A program made the translations under genes and the position numbers. The notes below the pieces were generated by a model. That model ran no database searches. It worked only from the letters and a program-made list of their open reading frames with translations, and was not told where the DNA came from. From positions 342,850,505 through 342,914,504 of the forward strand of contig NC_085137.1 of the NCBI RefSeq assembly GCF_035046485.1: a DNA stretch of 64,000 nt, in the 5' to 3' direction. The DNA is from Aedes albopictus. Taxonomy: Eukaryota > Arthropoda > Insecta > Diptera > Culicidae. Of the stretch, positions 23,606 through 35,351 are shown piece after piece (the stretch's first letter is position 1; the number at the start of each line of letters is the position of its first letter).

Positions 23606-23828
23606 GTGTTCAACCTTCAGGTCTATCAATTCAGAACATTAGGTCCCAAAATAAACTAACTTGGGAGTTATTTTGCTAAAATAAATGAACAAAAAAATTA
23701 AAAAACCATTTTTTTTTCATATTTTTTATTGAATATTAAAAATTATACCAACTATTGAAAAAATATGTTTGAACTTTTGAAAAAAATTTGCTTGTAACTT
23801 TTTTTCTATTGAAAATGGAGTTATGGGC

Positions 23829-23919
23829 CGCCATGTTTTTTTTCGCCCCTTCAATATTTTAGGATTTTTGAAGGGAGGGGGGGAACACATAAAACAAATT
23901 AAATATTTGTATCGGCCTT
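23829..23919 (+). repeat. Dispersed ~90-bp repeat, copy 1 (other copy 53538-53623)
   Basis: Shares CGCCATG, TTTTCGCCCCTTCAATATTT and AAACAAATTAAATATTTG in the same order and orientation with 53538-53623. Non-coding; origin unknown. Confidence 0.65.
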
Positions 23920-24521
23920 ATGCATAAAAAAATGTTTCACTAGTCCAGAGTGTGTTGGAGAATAACCTGATGAGATCCAGCTAACAAACGTCTTTCTATC
24001 GAATTTAATAGGGGTATACACTTAACAGTGTGAGCAGCTGGTTAATGATCGTCCTGATTAAACGTCGCGATTACCAAGGCGATCTTTGATTATTTCATTC
24101 GCAATTTCATGGAATGTTTCAAATAGCAGAAGGTTATGGTTTAAGGACCGTTTACAGTTCAGAAGAAATTTTCCGGCCTATCATGATGCATGAGAAATTC
24201 CTTGTCTGAATCGCTCAAGAAACCGTTTTTCTTCGATCGCAGTACGCAATTCTGAAGGAATGACAATTCAGAATGCAGTCTTTGTAGAATGTTTTTGCCA
24301 GGAATCGCTCAAGAACTTTCATAAGCGAATTCTTAACACGAAATTGGACTCTACACAGCAACTTCAACTGTTTAGTGAGTTTCTTTAGTGTAAAAGTTGG
24401 CTGGGCACATAGCGGAGTTATCATTTGTCGTGCTCATCCTACCTTTTGGCATTTTCAAAGCATACCTGAAAGTCTTTAAATAAATTCGTCAAAAAACATC
24501 GGCATGAACCCCTGCAGATGC

Positions 24522-24560
24522 TGATTGATTGATTTGTCTTTATTTAAGAGACTTTCATGA
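24522..24560 (-). mobile_element. 39-bp retroposon scrap with (CAAT)n tail and 12-bp target duplication
   Basis: The minus strand reads GAAAGTCTCTTAAATAAAGA followed by CAAATCAATCAATCA. It is bracketed by exact CCCTGCAGATGC at 24510-24521 and 24561-24572. The tail is the same as at 9794-9842 apart from two bases. It lies inside the 6-kb element, so it inserted after that element. Confidence 0.75.
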
Positions 24561-25680
24561 CCCTGCAGATGCACTTGAAAAACTTTAACAATAATGCTAC
24601 AAACTCCTAAATTAACTCTAAAAAAATAAAGTTTTGGAATTCCTTTAAAAAGGGAAAATAATGTACTGAACGGATATTACTTGAGTGAATTCATTTGAGG
24701 TCTATTCCTCGCTTTAATGGTGAATCTTTTTCATGAGTTCCAGTGGAAATTTAAACTATTTCAAAAGGATTTCACCATAAACTTTTCCATGGAACAAACC
24801 AAATGAGTCTTATTCGATTTCTTCTGGGATTTCCATTTTTTTTATAGAGATATTGCTAGTATATCCCACAATGTGGGATAAAAATGTATTAAACACATAC
24901 TCACTCGTATGCGCATCTTTATACAGGATGTCCTGCAAGGTGTGCAAGAAGATAACACGCATACTATGATTGCGTGAAGCGTCTCGATCGAGCTGTGGTC
25001 TTCTGTTCAAGCACGCACGGATGGATATTAATTAATTACTTCTGTCTCGTGAGTCGAAACGAGTTGCGGTCTTCGGCAACATTCATCATTGCAGTCTGAA
25101 GAATTCAATTTGACTTTGACCTTATGAATTCATCCATGTGTTGATGCCCTACAGAGCGGAGAATCTTTTTTGAAAATTGTCCCTAGTAATTCCCATATAA
25201 ACATATTTTACTTTTGGGCCTCCATTAAATCACCACCAAAATGGCTGAAAATTTGACAGGACTCTAGTTTTGCACCAAGAATTGTAATGAACATATGGGA
25301 GCTTTGAATTTTTGACATGTTTAAGGTCTGAACTGCCCTAATCCCACATCATATATCATCTATTCCTGTTACTCTTCTGAAAGTTCTTATCGGGAATCTA
25401 AAGTAAGATTTTTTTTACATTTGGATCCATCATCATCATCCTCCCAAGTAACACACTTGTCGTAGAAAAGTCACGGCGGCACAGGTTTTTGTTGCGCGGA
25501 AGCCACTGTGACTTACTTCTAGCAAGTAAGTGTTAATTTGTAAGAAGTAAGTTACAGTGACTCCTGCGCAATAACCTGCGCAACCATGGCTCTTCTGTGA
25601 CAAGTGTGTTACGGAGGTATATTCGAGATTTATTTTCTCTTATAGAGACTTTCAGGCTGGCACTGGTTTGATTCTCGATA

Positions 25681-27087
25681 CCGTAAACCGGGGTTAAATT
25701 GATCAGCGGGGTGAAATTGATCATTCGGGTACTACATTGTAATTCCATATTAGGAACTCTTAAGCGTCGTAATGATCTTAATCTTTTTACGTTATCGGGT
25801 TCGTAGCAGAGCGTTAATGATTAATCATAAATTTAATCATGATTAATGATTAATGATTAAGATTAATCAAAAATCATTAATCATAATCACAATAAAATCT
25901 CATGTAATCATTAATCATTAATCTTAATCACACTGATTTCACAATTTAATCATTAATCAGTAATCATAATCATAAGAAAAAAACATTAATCAATCATTAA
26001 TCATTCATCATCATAAATGATTCACCATACAAAATATATGATCCAATTTGAATTGGCTCAAATGCTGGTCTAAATAATATAATTTATGATTCTTTTCTTA
26101 AAAATCTCCCAGACAGAGTTACCTTTTACTTTTGGAACTTCAAAAATATTTTAAGCAACAAATATATTTTAATCATTTCTAGTTTTTTGTGATTGATTAA
26201 TCATGATTATTCATGATTTTTTATCAATGAGCCATTTTTAATCATTAATCATAATCAATAATCACAGTTAAAATTAATTTTAATCATTAATCATAACCAT
26301 TAATCATCCAAAAAATCAAATTAATCATTAATCATAATCAATAATCACCGAAGTTGGAATTTTAATCATCAATGATTAATCATGATTAAAATTTTTGTTA
26401 ATCATGAACGCTCTGGTTCGTAGATGTCTAGAGATGAGTGGAATATTATTTTTTTAGAAAAAAGTTAGTTTTGCCTTATTTGTTTTAGGAATTTGCAAGG
26501 TATTACTCTTTTAGGTGAAATCATGACTACTAAACAATCGTTTGCTAATAGGACTTCCCGTAAATTCTCTGTTTTAACATTTTTGTGGAGCCTTGGTTGG
26601 AAAGTCATGTAGCTAATAAGAACATGAAATAGTTATAAAAAAGTTCATTTTATGTTGAAATAGTCATTTATTGTGACAGAAATCACTTATTTCAAATGAA
26701 ATTGCCTACCTTTCGGCGTTTAAGGGGAAATTTCAAAATTTTATTTTGCATTTATTGTAATAAATTCACTAGTTGTAAGATTTTAAACGCGTTATTAGGT
26801 TTTAGAAGGGCAAAATTAAGCGGACAAGGAAATTTTCCTTCCCAACCGATACTTAATTGTATACTGATCAATTTCGCCCCAAAGTGGCATTTCCAATTTT
26901 TTGATATTTGGAGTTATTTAACTTAAGTTTAAATTTGTTGAACAAAATTCTGTCACGTGGTTCCATGGAGATCAACTGGGTACTGATTTTACAGAAATTC
27001 TTTTGGCAATATTTGGAATTCCACTAATGTTACCCGCAAAAGTTGTTTTAAAGTGATCAATTTGACCCCGGATTACCCGGATTACGG
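25681..27087. mobile_element. TA-flanked element with CCGTAAACCGGGGTTAAATT termini
   Basis: The left end CCGTAAACCGGGGTTAAATT (25681) faces a right end whose complement starts CCGTAATCCGGGTAATCC and continues GGGGTCAAATTGATCA. TA flanks both sides (25679-25680, 27088-27089). Further internal GGGTGAAATTGATCA copies occur. 1407 bp including a later 609-bp insertion. No transposase; Tc1/mariner-like target choice. Confidence 0.65.
25807..26415. mobile_element. hAT-type MITE built of TTAATCAT words
   Basis: Termini CAGAGCGTTAATGATTAA and, in complement, CAGAGCGTTCATGATTAA. Flanks are exact 8-bp GTTCGTAG at 25799-25806 and 26416-26423. The CAGAG start plus the 8-bp duplication are classic hAT features. 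Nearly all of the 609 bp is permutations of TTAATCATTAATCATAATCA, with a unique ~150-bp centre near 26030-26160. Confidence 0.85.
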
Positions 27088-27376
27088 TACTCGAAATGAT
27101 TGTATAACACTTTTCAGTAACTTGATTCTAGCAAGATCTCCGATAGATGATATGGACATTTACACTATGAACTTGTTTTCGAAATTTATTAGCCATTCCG
27201 CGGAATTCCGTTAAATTTCGTCACATTATATTTTTTGAAGGCGAAATTTTTAGATTTTGACGAAACGAAACGAAATTCAAAATCATAAATATCGCCTAGT
27301 TGAATTCCGTGGAATTCCGCGGAATTTCGTTTCGAGGTGTATTTGGCGAAACTTTTCGGTATACCGCATACCCTTA

Positions 27377-28020
27377 GTGATATAATCATGTTCAACGTCC
27401 TTGGTGTTTTTTTTTAAATAGAACTCACTTGAGCACTCAATAATATCATCATTATGTAATAAAAGATGTCTGAAAACTCATTGTCATATAATTTAGTTTT
27501 AATTCTTCGACATTTAGACAACAATGTTACAAAATTGTATCACATTTTGATAGAAACTATTGATGTTGAAGCTGAAATTCACATCACATTTTGCTATAAT
27601 TTTGATATAATTAATTATAAAAGAATAAGTTATTATCTTGATCGGACCAGTGATTTTTTTGTTATAGTTTTACTTTTTAACATCAACCTGCATTTAGTGC
27701 AAAACATAATATGTTATAGAAACATATTATAACATCGTAACACAATATGATATAAATTTGGTACAATTCCCTAGTCGTGATACTATCAAAAATTGCTGAA
27801 GGAATTCCAAGGAGAACCTCATGAGGTACCACAGTAGGACTGTCTGGAAAATTCTAAGGGATATACCGGGAGGTATACTTATAGAAATACCTGAAAGAAT
27901 TTCTGGAGAAAGCCACGGAGAAATTCCAGCAGAAATATCAGGAAGAATCGAAAGGGGAAGCCCCGGATGAATCGCAGCAAGAGTTACTGAAGGGTTTTCA
28001 ATGGAAATTCTTTAACCCTT
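27377..28020. repeat. Spacer then degenerate family A patch
   Basis: 27385-27780 is AT-rich with no gene. The 88-codon plus frame at 27466 is unsupported. 27785-28010 carries GGAATTCCAAGGAGAACCTC-like 12-bp family A units. Confidence 0.5.
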
Positions 28021-29560
28021 CAGTAATCGCGCTGTTGTATTTTGTACAACCCGTAGATAAAAGCTCGCTTGTTGTTCATATCTTCAGCGTGGAGTTGGTG
28101 GTAGTGGCTGATCGTACGACTGCTTGAAGGCTCAGGAGGGAGAATGGAGTGTAGAGGGAGAAACTGTTTGGTGAAATATCTGAAAAAAAGTTTGGGGAAA
28201 TCCTTGGTGGATTTTTTTGATAATTCCCAGGAAGAATTTCGGCATCAATCTACAAAGATATCCAGAAAAAAAATCTGCTGCCTAAAATTCAAAAAGCATT
28301 CCTAAAGATTCACTTAAAGGAATGGTTCTTACCTCAGCGTTTGGGATGTCTTTTTCTTCACCAACAGGCAACGTTTGACGTTTTTTTCTGGTACAGAGGA
28401 AGAAGAAGAGTCTTTCAGCAATTTGAAACGATATTGGTTTAGAAGGATGGATTGGGCTAGGTGCAAAAGGAGCAGAAATATGTTATATAGTTTGCTAAAA
28501 TCTTTGGCCGTTTTCAAAAGTTACGCGAAATTAGTTTGTTACGATATTTATATATGACGCTCAAAAAATCAACTGAATTGCTATATGAAATGGCGATGCA
28601 GAGTGAAACACACTTTTTTCTTGTTTAAAAAAGCCTGAGGAAGACTAAATCGAGGGCTGATTTAATGTTGAAAGTTTTCAACTTGATGTATGTTAAGAAC
28701 ACCTTTATTACAATATATTTATATTTCTCTAGCAGTCCGAAAAAAAAAATAGATAATTCCCGCAAAACAAGTCCTGGATTACTTTGACTATTCACTTCCC
28801 ATTCCAATACTCATCTTAAAATATCGCCATAACCTTCTATGGATTTTATTTAAACATACACTTTTTCCAACACTGATTTTTTTCAGTAATTCTTTAAAAC
28901 CATCCGAAGATTTCAATATTCTGTCTAGATACCTGACAGTAACTTTGAACCGAGATCGGTTGTGCTCTGACAATAAGTGGTGCAAATATGAAAAGTACAC
29001 AGTTTTCAGGAAGCTTTCTAAGTATGTTCAAAAATACTTGAAAACAGAAAAATGTGTTGCAATTTGGGCTTGTTTTGCAGAGTTGATTGTATCGAGAACA
29101 CGATCGAGGTCATAAATACAACAATAATAAGTTCAGCTACATTGATCTTGTCTTGGTCCGAAAAGAAAGATTAAAAAACCCTCACCGTGAATAAAATTTT
29201 TAACCATCGTCCCATACAACGCAACGGCGCCAAGTACGTAAATAAGCAATTGTATCTATACACATTGGATAACCGAAGTCTGGGCCCGAGAGGGCGTCAA
29301 CCTTCTCAAGTGAATTGGTGTCGTATTCGAAAGTTACTGCTGTTTACTCATATTTCTAGCATGTACGGAATACGGCGCTGTTGTTTACAATATAATGCGA
29401 GTAACAATTTCTCATATGCTCCGTAAATTGCCGCCTTGCTTCGGACGATGCTATACTATTACGGCCGCATCGTAAATAAGATGCTGCATTGAATGGCTGC
29501 ACAAAATGTCGAACGTTAAGGGCTTTTTCGACTTTTATGTGTATTTTCAGAATTATCACA
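28021..29560. other. AT-rich interval without a recognisable gene
   Basis: Only short frames (79 codons or fewer) in all phases. 28030-28050 has a TGTTGTATTTTGTACAAC palindrome. No repeat termini found. Confidence 0.45.
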
Positions 29561-31170
29561 ATGCGTCGCGTTTGTTTTGGGGCAGCCTGTTAGCTGAAGT
29601 GCCGATATGTAAATAGAGACAGCAGTTGTTGTACATCGCTAATGGCATCTTTTATTGTAGTCTAAAGAAACACATTCACGACAGTTAAAGCAAGAACCTT
29701 TGCTTTTTGCGTGTATATAAAGTTAGACTTCCACGAAATCTATCTTTTTGATTGACGAAAGAGATCACTCAACCAGCGTCTAATTTGCAATCCGCACATA
29801 TCTTCCCGGTTTCGCTTAACCCTGAATCTCCGCCTAATGGATGCTGTTCCTGTATATGCAGCAGCGTTCCAATTTTACGACGCCCGTGATTCGGGATCAA
29901 AGCAGAAGCGAAATTAGTCTGTCTCGGACAGACAATTACACGACTGGGGCCAGTCATTTTCCATCCACTCCCCAGCGAAAATGTGTACGAATCAGGAACA
30001 GAGCATAACATATCAAAGTACATTCCCGGCTACAACAAAGAATCCGCTCGCCCCCGCTGAACAAATATATCAGATTACATCAAAGCCAGATACAGCAGCA
30101 GCAGCGCGGGCAAGGACCAGCATTACAAGCTTTTAATCCTAAAGCATTGCGTTTCACAATCCGAAACCGACCTCGCGCTCGCGCCGAATCCGATGCGAAC
30201 ACAAAAATCATTGTTTGCCTTGTAGGTACCTACACTGCGCCGTTAGAAAAACAGATCTGCTTGTGGTGGAGAGCCTGGTGAGCTGAGATTAAACACCAGG
30301 GTGCAGTTCAGTTTGTCGCTTACCGCGAGCTTAGAGTTATAGATTCGCACACAGACCACACCGCATTCTATCCGGATGAAAACCATCGCCACCGCAGCCA
30401 CAGTCGCAGCCGAGCCGGCCCCACCGGACCAGGATAACACGCAGGAATCACAGAACCCTTCGCAATCCGCGTCGCCGAGTGGTGTCCGGATCTGCTGGAA
30501 CAATTGTTCAACCACCATCCATCAGATGCAGCAGCAGCAGCAGCAGGACACGATGTTTGGCAGCGCGCGGAATCGCTCCAGTGGGACGAGGTGATTCCGG
30601 GAAAACACATGCAGAAACGATTGAGAGCGAAAAAGCAAATTAACAACGGGCAGGATTTACGCTGTGTTCACATGTTCGTCCTTTTTTTCCGAACCACCCC
30701 CTTGACGGAACAAACCAGCTCCCACGAAATGGAAAAAAAAATCGTCTGCACAGAATCGCACATGTTCCGCCGGAGTGCACTTTACAGGGGTGGCGAAAAA
30801 ACATGTCCCCGTCTGCCTCCACTCGCTTGAGTAAAGTTTCCTCCGCAAAGTCATAAAATATGAAAACTTATGGGAAACTGCCTTTTTTTTGCAGAAAACC
30901 CGAACCACATGGTACGATCGACAGAGCTGGTCATCATGGTTGCCGCCACAGACAGTGTCAGAGCTGGGAGGGAAGGTGCGAAGTCTTGTTCTGTGTTTTT
31001 CATATTTGCTCTTGGTCACCACACGTGTATAAATTGTTCTCTCACCATCCGAGCCACGTTTCCGTGTTCGTCTGCATCCAGTCAGATGACCAGACAATGT
31101 CCGCCACTGACCGATCTTTAAATCTATATCACTGTTTTTTGAGCTTTTTTTTCGTTTCACATTCGAGGAC
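29561..31170 (+). promoter_or_regulatory. GC-richer unique island with TATA, initiator and CAG tracts; candidate gene 5' region
   Basis: G+C rises and transposon words disappear. A TATATAAAG box lies at 29714-29722. A TTCAGTTTG initiator at 30308-30316 precedes an ATG at 30376 that opens a 72-codon frame, MKTIATAATVAAEPAPPDQ and onward, with a short Gln run encoded by six CAG units at 30529-30546. A shorter CAG run is near 30105. Such glutamine-run openings are common in insect regulatory genes, but no domain is visible and a 193-codon minus frame overlaps 30657-31238, so coding is unproven. Confidence 0.25.
30529..30546. repeat. (CAG)6 triplet repeat
   Basis: Six perfect CAG units; in the plus frame from 30376 they read as glutamines. 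Confidence 0.9.
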
Positions 31171-31670
31171 ATGAATACCATAGTACCATAGTACCATAGA
31201 GTACATAGTTTGGTTTTGTAACGATCAGATTTATGCACAGTTACACCATTTGGTAGTTGTAACTAATGTTTGTTTTCGGTCTGTAGCTGTGGTTACTCGC
31301 TACATTGTACAAATTACAAGTGTCAGCTGCACATCGAGGCAACGGACAATGTTATTACGGGATGGCTTATCGATAACTTCTATCTGAAGTCAGTTGTTTC
31401 AGTGTTTCAACCCCCGAGGGTGTCTTTTTTGCGGAAAGGCTCTTATTTGTCTATTGAAAATGGGGTTGGATTTGCAGGTAAATAAAAATAATTATAACAG
31501 TTATTGTTTGTTCGGTTGCTACAACAAATCAGACGAATTATGTATTATTCCTCGTATTATTATATTAGAGCAGATCAAATCACGAACATTATAACCGTTC
31601 TCATTGCATTGCCGCCAATCACTACGGCTCTCCGGATCCGGGACCTAGAAAGTACTGCTTCAGAGAGTTG
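31171..31670. other. Interval without a gene
   Basis: Starts with a small tandem ACCATAGT repeat (31177-31202). The remainder is AT-rich with unsupported frames of 66-79 codons. Confidence 0.4.
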
Positions 31671-31672
31671 TA

Positions 31673-31956
31673 CACACTTAGAAAAATTCATGCAAATTTG
31701 CGTCACTTTGGATACACATATAAAAGCGACACGTATGACGTAAATTTGAACGCCCAAGTGACGTAATTTTCAGTCACATTAAACTGGATTTTTCGTCATA
31801 TGGAACGATTCCCAAATTGTGTACGTCACCTTGAACTCAATTTTACAAGAATGACGTATAATAAAGTCAAAATACCTGTAAATTTACGTCATTAAACTGT
31901 TTACGTTCTGTGCAGTAAATTTACGTCACGAGTAATTTTGATTTTTTCGTAGTGTG
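31673..31956. mobile_element. TA-flanked MITE rich in TGACGTAA words
   Basis: Ends CACACTTAGAAAAATTC and complement CACACTACGAAAAAATC, with TA at 31671-31672 and 31957-31958. Inside, TGACGT or ACGTCA occurs about eight times in both orientations, often as AAATTTACGTCA. 284 bp, non-coding. The same CACACTYAG start is seen at 35940. Confidence 0.65.
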
Positions 31957-31959
31957 TAT

Positions 31960-33340
31960 CTAACGCTGCTAGCCTTGTAGCAAGGAACATCATAAAACGC
32001 TCTTTTGAAAGGACACCAAGGTAGCGCATTTCTTGCTTTCCGGGTAGCCATACTATTATTTTTGTCTTCAGAAGGCAAGGTAGGGTCAAATCCACACCTG
32101 CTTCCCAACTGCACAGTAAGTATCAAGAACTGATACCGCGTGCACCGCTATTTGGCTTCCTGAAAGTGAGGGCACACAGAAGAACTTTCGGGCATGCGCC
32201 TCTACCTGTCCCAGACCGACGTTATGCTACAAGATTGTTCCCCGCAAGGCCACTTGTTCGATATAAGGGTTGAGTTCGACCGCAGAGTACTGGTGTGACC
32301 TGTGCAGCCGACTCCAAGCCCTTCTTAGACCATCTCTTGACTAACACCTGCAGTGACTCGAGTCCATGCGCCATCTCCTCTGTTGTCCCGACTCGAAACG
32401 GTATGGGCGATAGACGATGAAACGGCGTTTCAGCCAAAACATCTCTACACAATATTATTATCTGGGCAATATTGTTCGGTTTCGAAGCCGTAGCGTGACC
32501 CGAAAGGACTCAAGTAAGATAGAGAGTTACTTAGTGCCTATTCACCTAACTACCCTCGGATGGAATCAACCAGAGGGTCAAGCATCTGTTGGTGGTCTCA
32601 TGCACGCTGCCATTTAGTCATTCAGGTCATATGCTTTCCGAGTTTTGAAGCACAGGCATCATACCAGGGATGGCACAAATTGCATCGACCTAGTTTCCTA
32701 CGTAGTGCCAAACTCCAATCTTGGCCTCTATACCTAAGTATGAACAAAGCGTTGACAAGTTGCACAACTGGTGCTATTTACGTCTAGGGTCACTACGAGT
32801 TCTTCTCCTCTTAAGCTGGAGAGCTATCTTGGCAGTTTTAGTAGCCGACATGACCTTTATGGCCACTGTTATGGCTACTGTCAAAATACCTTCTGGACCC
32901 GGAGCCTTGTTTAACTTGAGCGACTTCGCTATTGCAATAGGTTTGTCGTTCGTTACCGGAGAAGCCTCGTTTCGGCCGGTTTGGCCGTAGGGGATGTAGT
33001 CTTATGGTCTTGAGTCGTGGCGCGGGAACAGCGTTTCTACGATCTTCTGCAGCATCTCTAGGGAGCGTTCAGGAGGGGCCTCAACAGTCTGTTGAAGATG
33101 ATTCACTCGAGCACCTTCTTCACCGTATCGAGCAAGCATTTTGGTGGTGCCTCTGGAGCCAACCTACTGATACCAGGTAACGGCGTGGAAAAAGCCCTTC
33201 GATGATCTTTTCCAACATCACTGAATAGTACTCTCTTAGCCATCACAAGCTGTTACTGTAGTCAATACTGTAGGGATGACCCAAGTGGTCGCTGTAAATG
33301 TAGTCTGCAGTGTGATCTAATTGTTAAGTTAATAACTGAC
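31960..33340 (-). pseudogene. Degenerate R1-like LINE, reverse transcriptase region
   Basis: Minus-strand translation of 33070-32800 gives SLEMLQKIVETLFPRHD, then KSLKLNKAPGPEGI, the conserved entry motif of R1/LOA-type reverse transcriptases (usually NKAPGPDGI), at 32885-32911. A second partial copy of the same motif block, MLEKIIEGLFPRR, lies at about 33200-33230, pointing to local duplication or two fragments. Stops and frameshifts are frequent. 32450-31960 continues on the same strand with fragments that I cannot place. Confidence 0.55.
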
Positions 33341-33369
33341 TCCGCTCAGTTCCGCCTAAAAATACTTTT

Positions 33370-33520
33370 GGGGCCATCCATTAAGTACGTCAGGGTCTTA
33401 GGGGGGAGGGGGTTTGTAAAAAGGTGACAAGCAATGTATTAAGTATAGAAAACCCGTACGAAGGGGAGAGGGGGGTCAAAAAATCTCCAATTTAGCGTGA
33501 CATACTTAATGGATGCTCCC
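33370..33520. mobile_element. MITE with GGGGCCATCCATTAAGTACG termini
   Basis: Inverted ends (complement GGGAGCATCCATTAAGTATG) with G-rich interior. Same family as 44938-45099 and similar in layout to 63774-63941. 151 bp. Flanks TTT/TTG suggest a mutated 3-bp target duplication. Confidence 0.7.
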
Positions 33521-33829
33521 TTGGCACTGACATTAGCCAGAACAACATCTAGCATAACTATAGTGCCTCTGGCAGGATCCGACCCCGCTGCTTCCCCAAA
33601 CCAGAGCACAAACATTGGAGACACCCGCTATTACTACCGGCCTCCGGCCCAACCCGTGTAGTCGTTATACAGTCGAGCATCTGCGCGAACTTCTCGATCG
33701 ACCGCCGCTGAGGTACAAATCAGCTTCAAAAGGAGACGTCGTTGACCTTGGTGACCACGAAGCCCTCGTAGGATGTTGATACCAAAAACACCAACTAAGT
33801 ATTCATCAGTTATCTATTACTTACATAAC

Positions 33830-35351
33830 CGGTTAGACTAAGGCAAGAGTATCCTCTGCTGTATGCAGGAGTCGTCTTCTTGCACAGATCGGATGGCTCT
33901 CGAGAACCATTTTATTCGGGTTTCTATCCGACATCCTGACGACGTGACTTGCCAACCGTAGCCTCCCCTCGGTGTTGGTTCTCTCAGCTGATCCAGCTCG
34001 TGGTTCATTCACCTTCTCCAAGTCTCGTCTTCCATCTGCACTCCAGGGTCCATGTTTCGTGCCCATAGAAAGACTACTGGTCTAATCAGCACTTAAAAGA
34101 TAGTTAACTTCGTATGATGGCGAACTTTGTTTCGTCATATAATTCCGTGGAGTACAATAATGTAAGCTCGATTTCTGAATTTCTCTGCTGGTGTCGTTGT
34201 CGGCGGTCACCAGTAAGTTCATGAATTCTTCAACCGCCTCGATTTCACCACTGTCGATAGAAATTCGAAGTGGCGGGCGCGGTGGTTCCTCTCTAGAACT
34301 CTTTGCCATCATAAACTTTGTCTTCGACACATTAATGATTAATCCGATTCGCCTGGCTTCACTCTTTAATCGGATGTACGTTTCCGCCATCGTCTTAAAT
34401 TTACGAGCTATAATATCAATATCATCAGCGAGACCAAGCAGCTAAACGAACTTCGTGAAGATCGTTCCACTCGTGTTCATCCCCGCTTTCGTTATTACAT
34501 TTTCTAAGGCAATGTTTAACAGCATGCATTAAAGACCATTGCATTGCCGTAACCCTCTGTGAGATTCGGTGGGACTCAAGAGTATCCCTAATACTCAAAC
34601 TATGCACATTCGGTCCATCGTTGCTTTGATCAATCTTATTAGTTTATCCGGGAATCCGTATTCGTGCTTAATCTGCCATAGCTGGTCTCGATCGATTGTA
34701 TAATACGCCGATTGATGAACAAATGATGTGTGGGCACGTTGTATTCGCAGCATTTCAGCAACACCTGGGGGATGGCAAATACTGATCCGTTGTAGCGCGT
34801 TCACCCATGAATTCAGCTTGATTGAACTCTCTGATAGACAGTAGTGGCATAAGATTTGAGAGAGTATCTTGTAGGCAGCGCTCAATAATATGATCGCGCG
34901 AAAGTTTCCGCAATCCAACTTGTCACTCGTTTTGTAGATGGGATTCTCCATCCATTTCCTCCGGTAATACTTCCTCCTCCCAAATCCTAGTAAGGACCCA
35001 GTGTAGTGCTCTCATCAGTGCTTCTCTACCGTATTTTAGAAGCTAACTTGGCAGTTGATCTGCTCCAGCGGCTTAGTTGTTTCTCAAACCGCCAATCTCC
35101 TCCACAATCTCTTGGAGGTTAGGGCCCAGAAGTCATTCGTCCTGCGCAAGTACTCCAAGATATTTTACCATGCCACCATCGGTGTTTGCAACGTCGCTAT
35201 TGAGGTACCTATCGTAATGCTGCTGGCTCGTGAAAAGATTCCCGTGATTGTCTCGGTATATGTCGGCTTGTGGCACAAAGCCTCTGCGTAAGCGATTCAG
35301 CTGTTCGTAGAACTTCCGTGTGTCTTTATCGCGGTAAACTTCTTCCACCAC
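33830..35351 (-). pseudogene. RTE-like LINE reverse transcriptase pseudogene
   Basis: In order on the minus strand: EVYRDKDTRKFYEQLNRLRR (~35340), CPIYK-like MENPIYKTSDKLDCGNFRAI (~34950), YYTIDRDQLWQIKHEYGF (~34700), the polymerase catalytic site as LLGLADDIDIIA (34405-34440), then TYIRLKSEARRIGL and SKTKFM (~34380) and LRLASHVVRMSDRNP (~33950). These match the order of an RTE-type (or related) LINE polymerase. Indels move the frame several times and the central FMEGR/TTDQ region is lost, so it is dead. It lacks its endonuclease, consistent with 5' truncation, and it interrupts an R1-like LINE (35352-35830). Confidence 0.75.

Larger units (their letters stand above)
21390..27376. mobile_element. 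6-kb element with 16-bp inverted termini and 8-bp target duplication (hAT-like)
   Basis: TAAGGGTATGCGGTAT at 21390-21405 and its exact complement at 27361-27376. Flanks are the exact 8-bp direct repeat GTGATATA at 21382-21389 and 27377-27384. Subterminal sequence on both sides is rich in CGAAACGAAA. An 8-bp duplication fits hAT (or Mutator-like) transposition. There is no transposase frame. About half of the length is later insertions: a fold-back at 22404-23605, a 39-bp retroposon at 24522, and a TA-flanked element at 25681-27087. Confidence 0.75.

Noticed and set aside
30657..31238. 193-codon minus-strand frame as a gene
   Set aside because: Longest non-repeat frame outside BEL, but no domain, no clear start context, and overlapping frames on plus; chance opening in GC-richer DNA is as likely.
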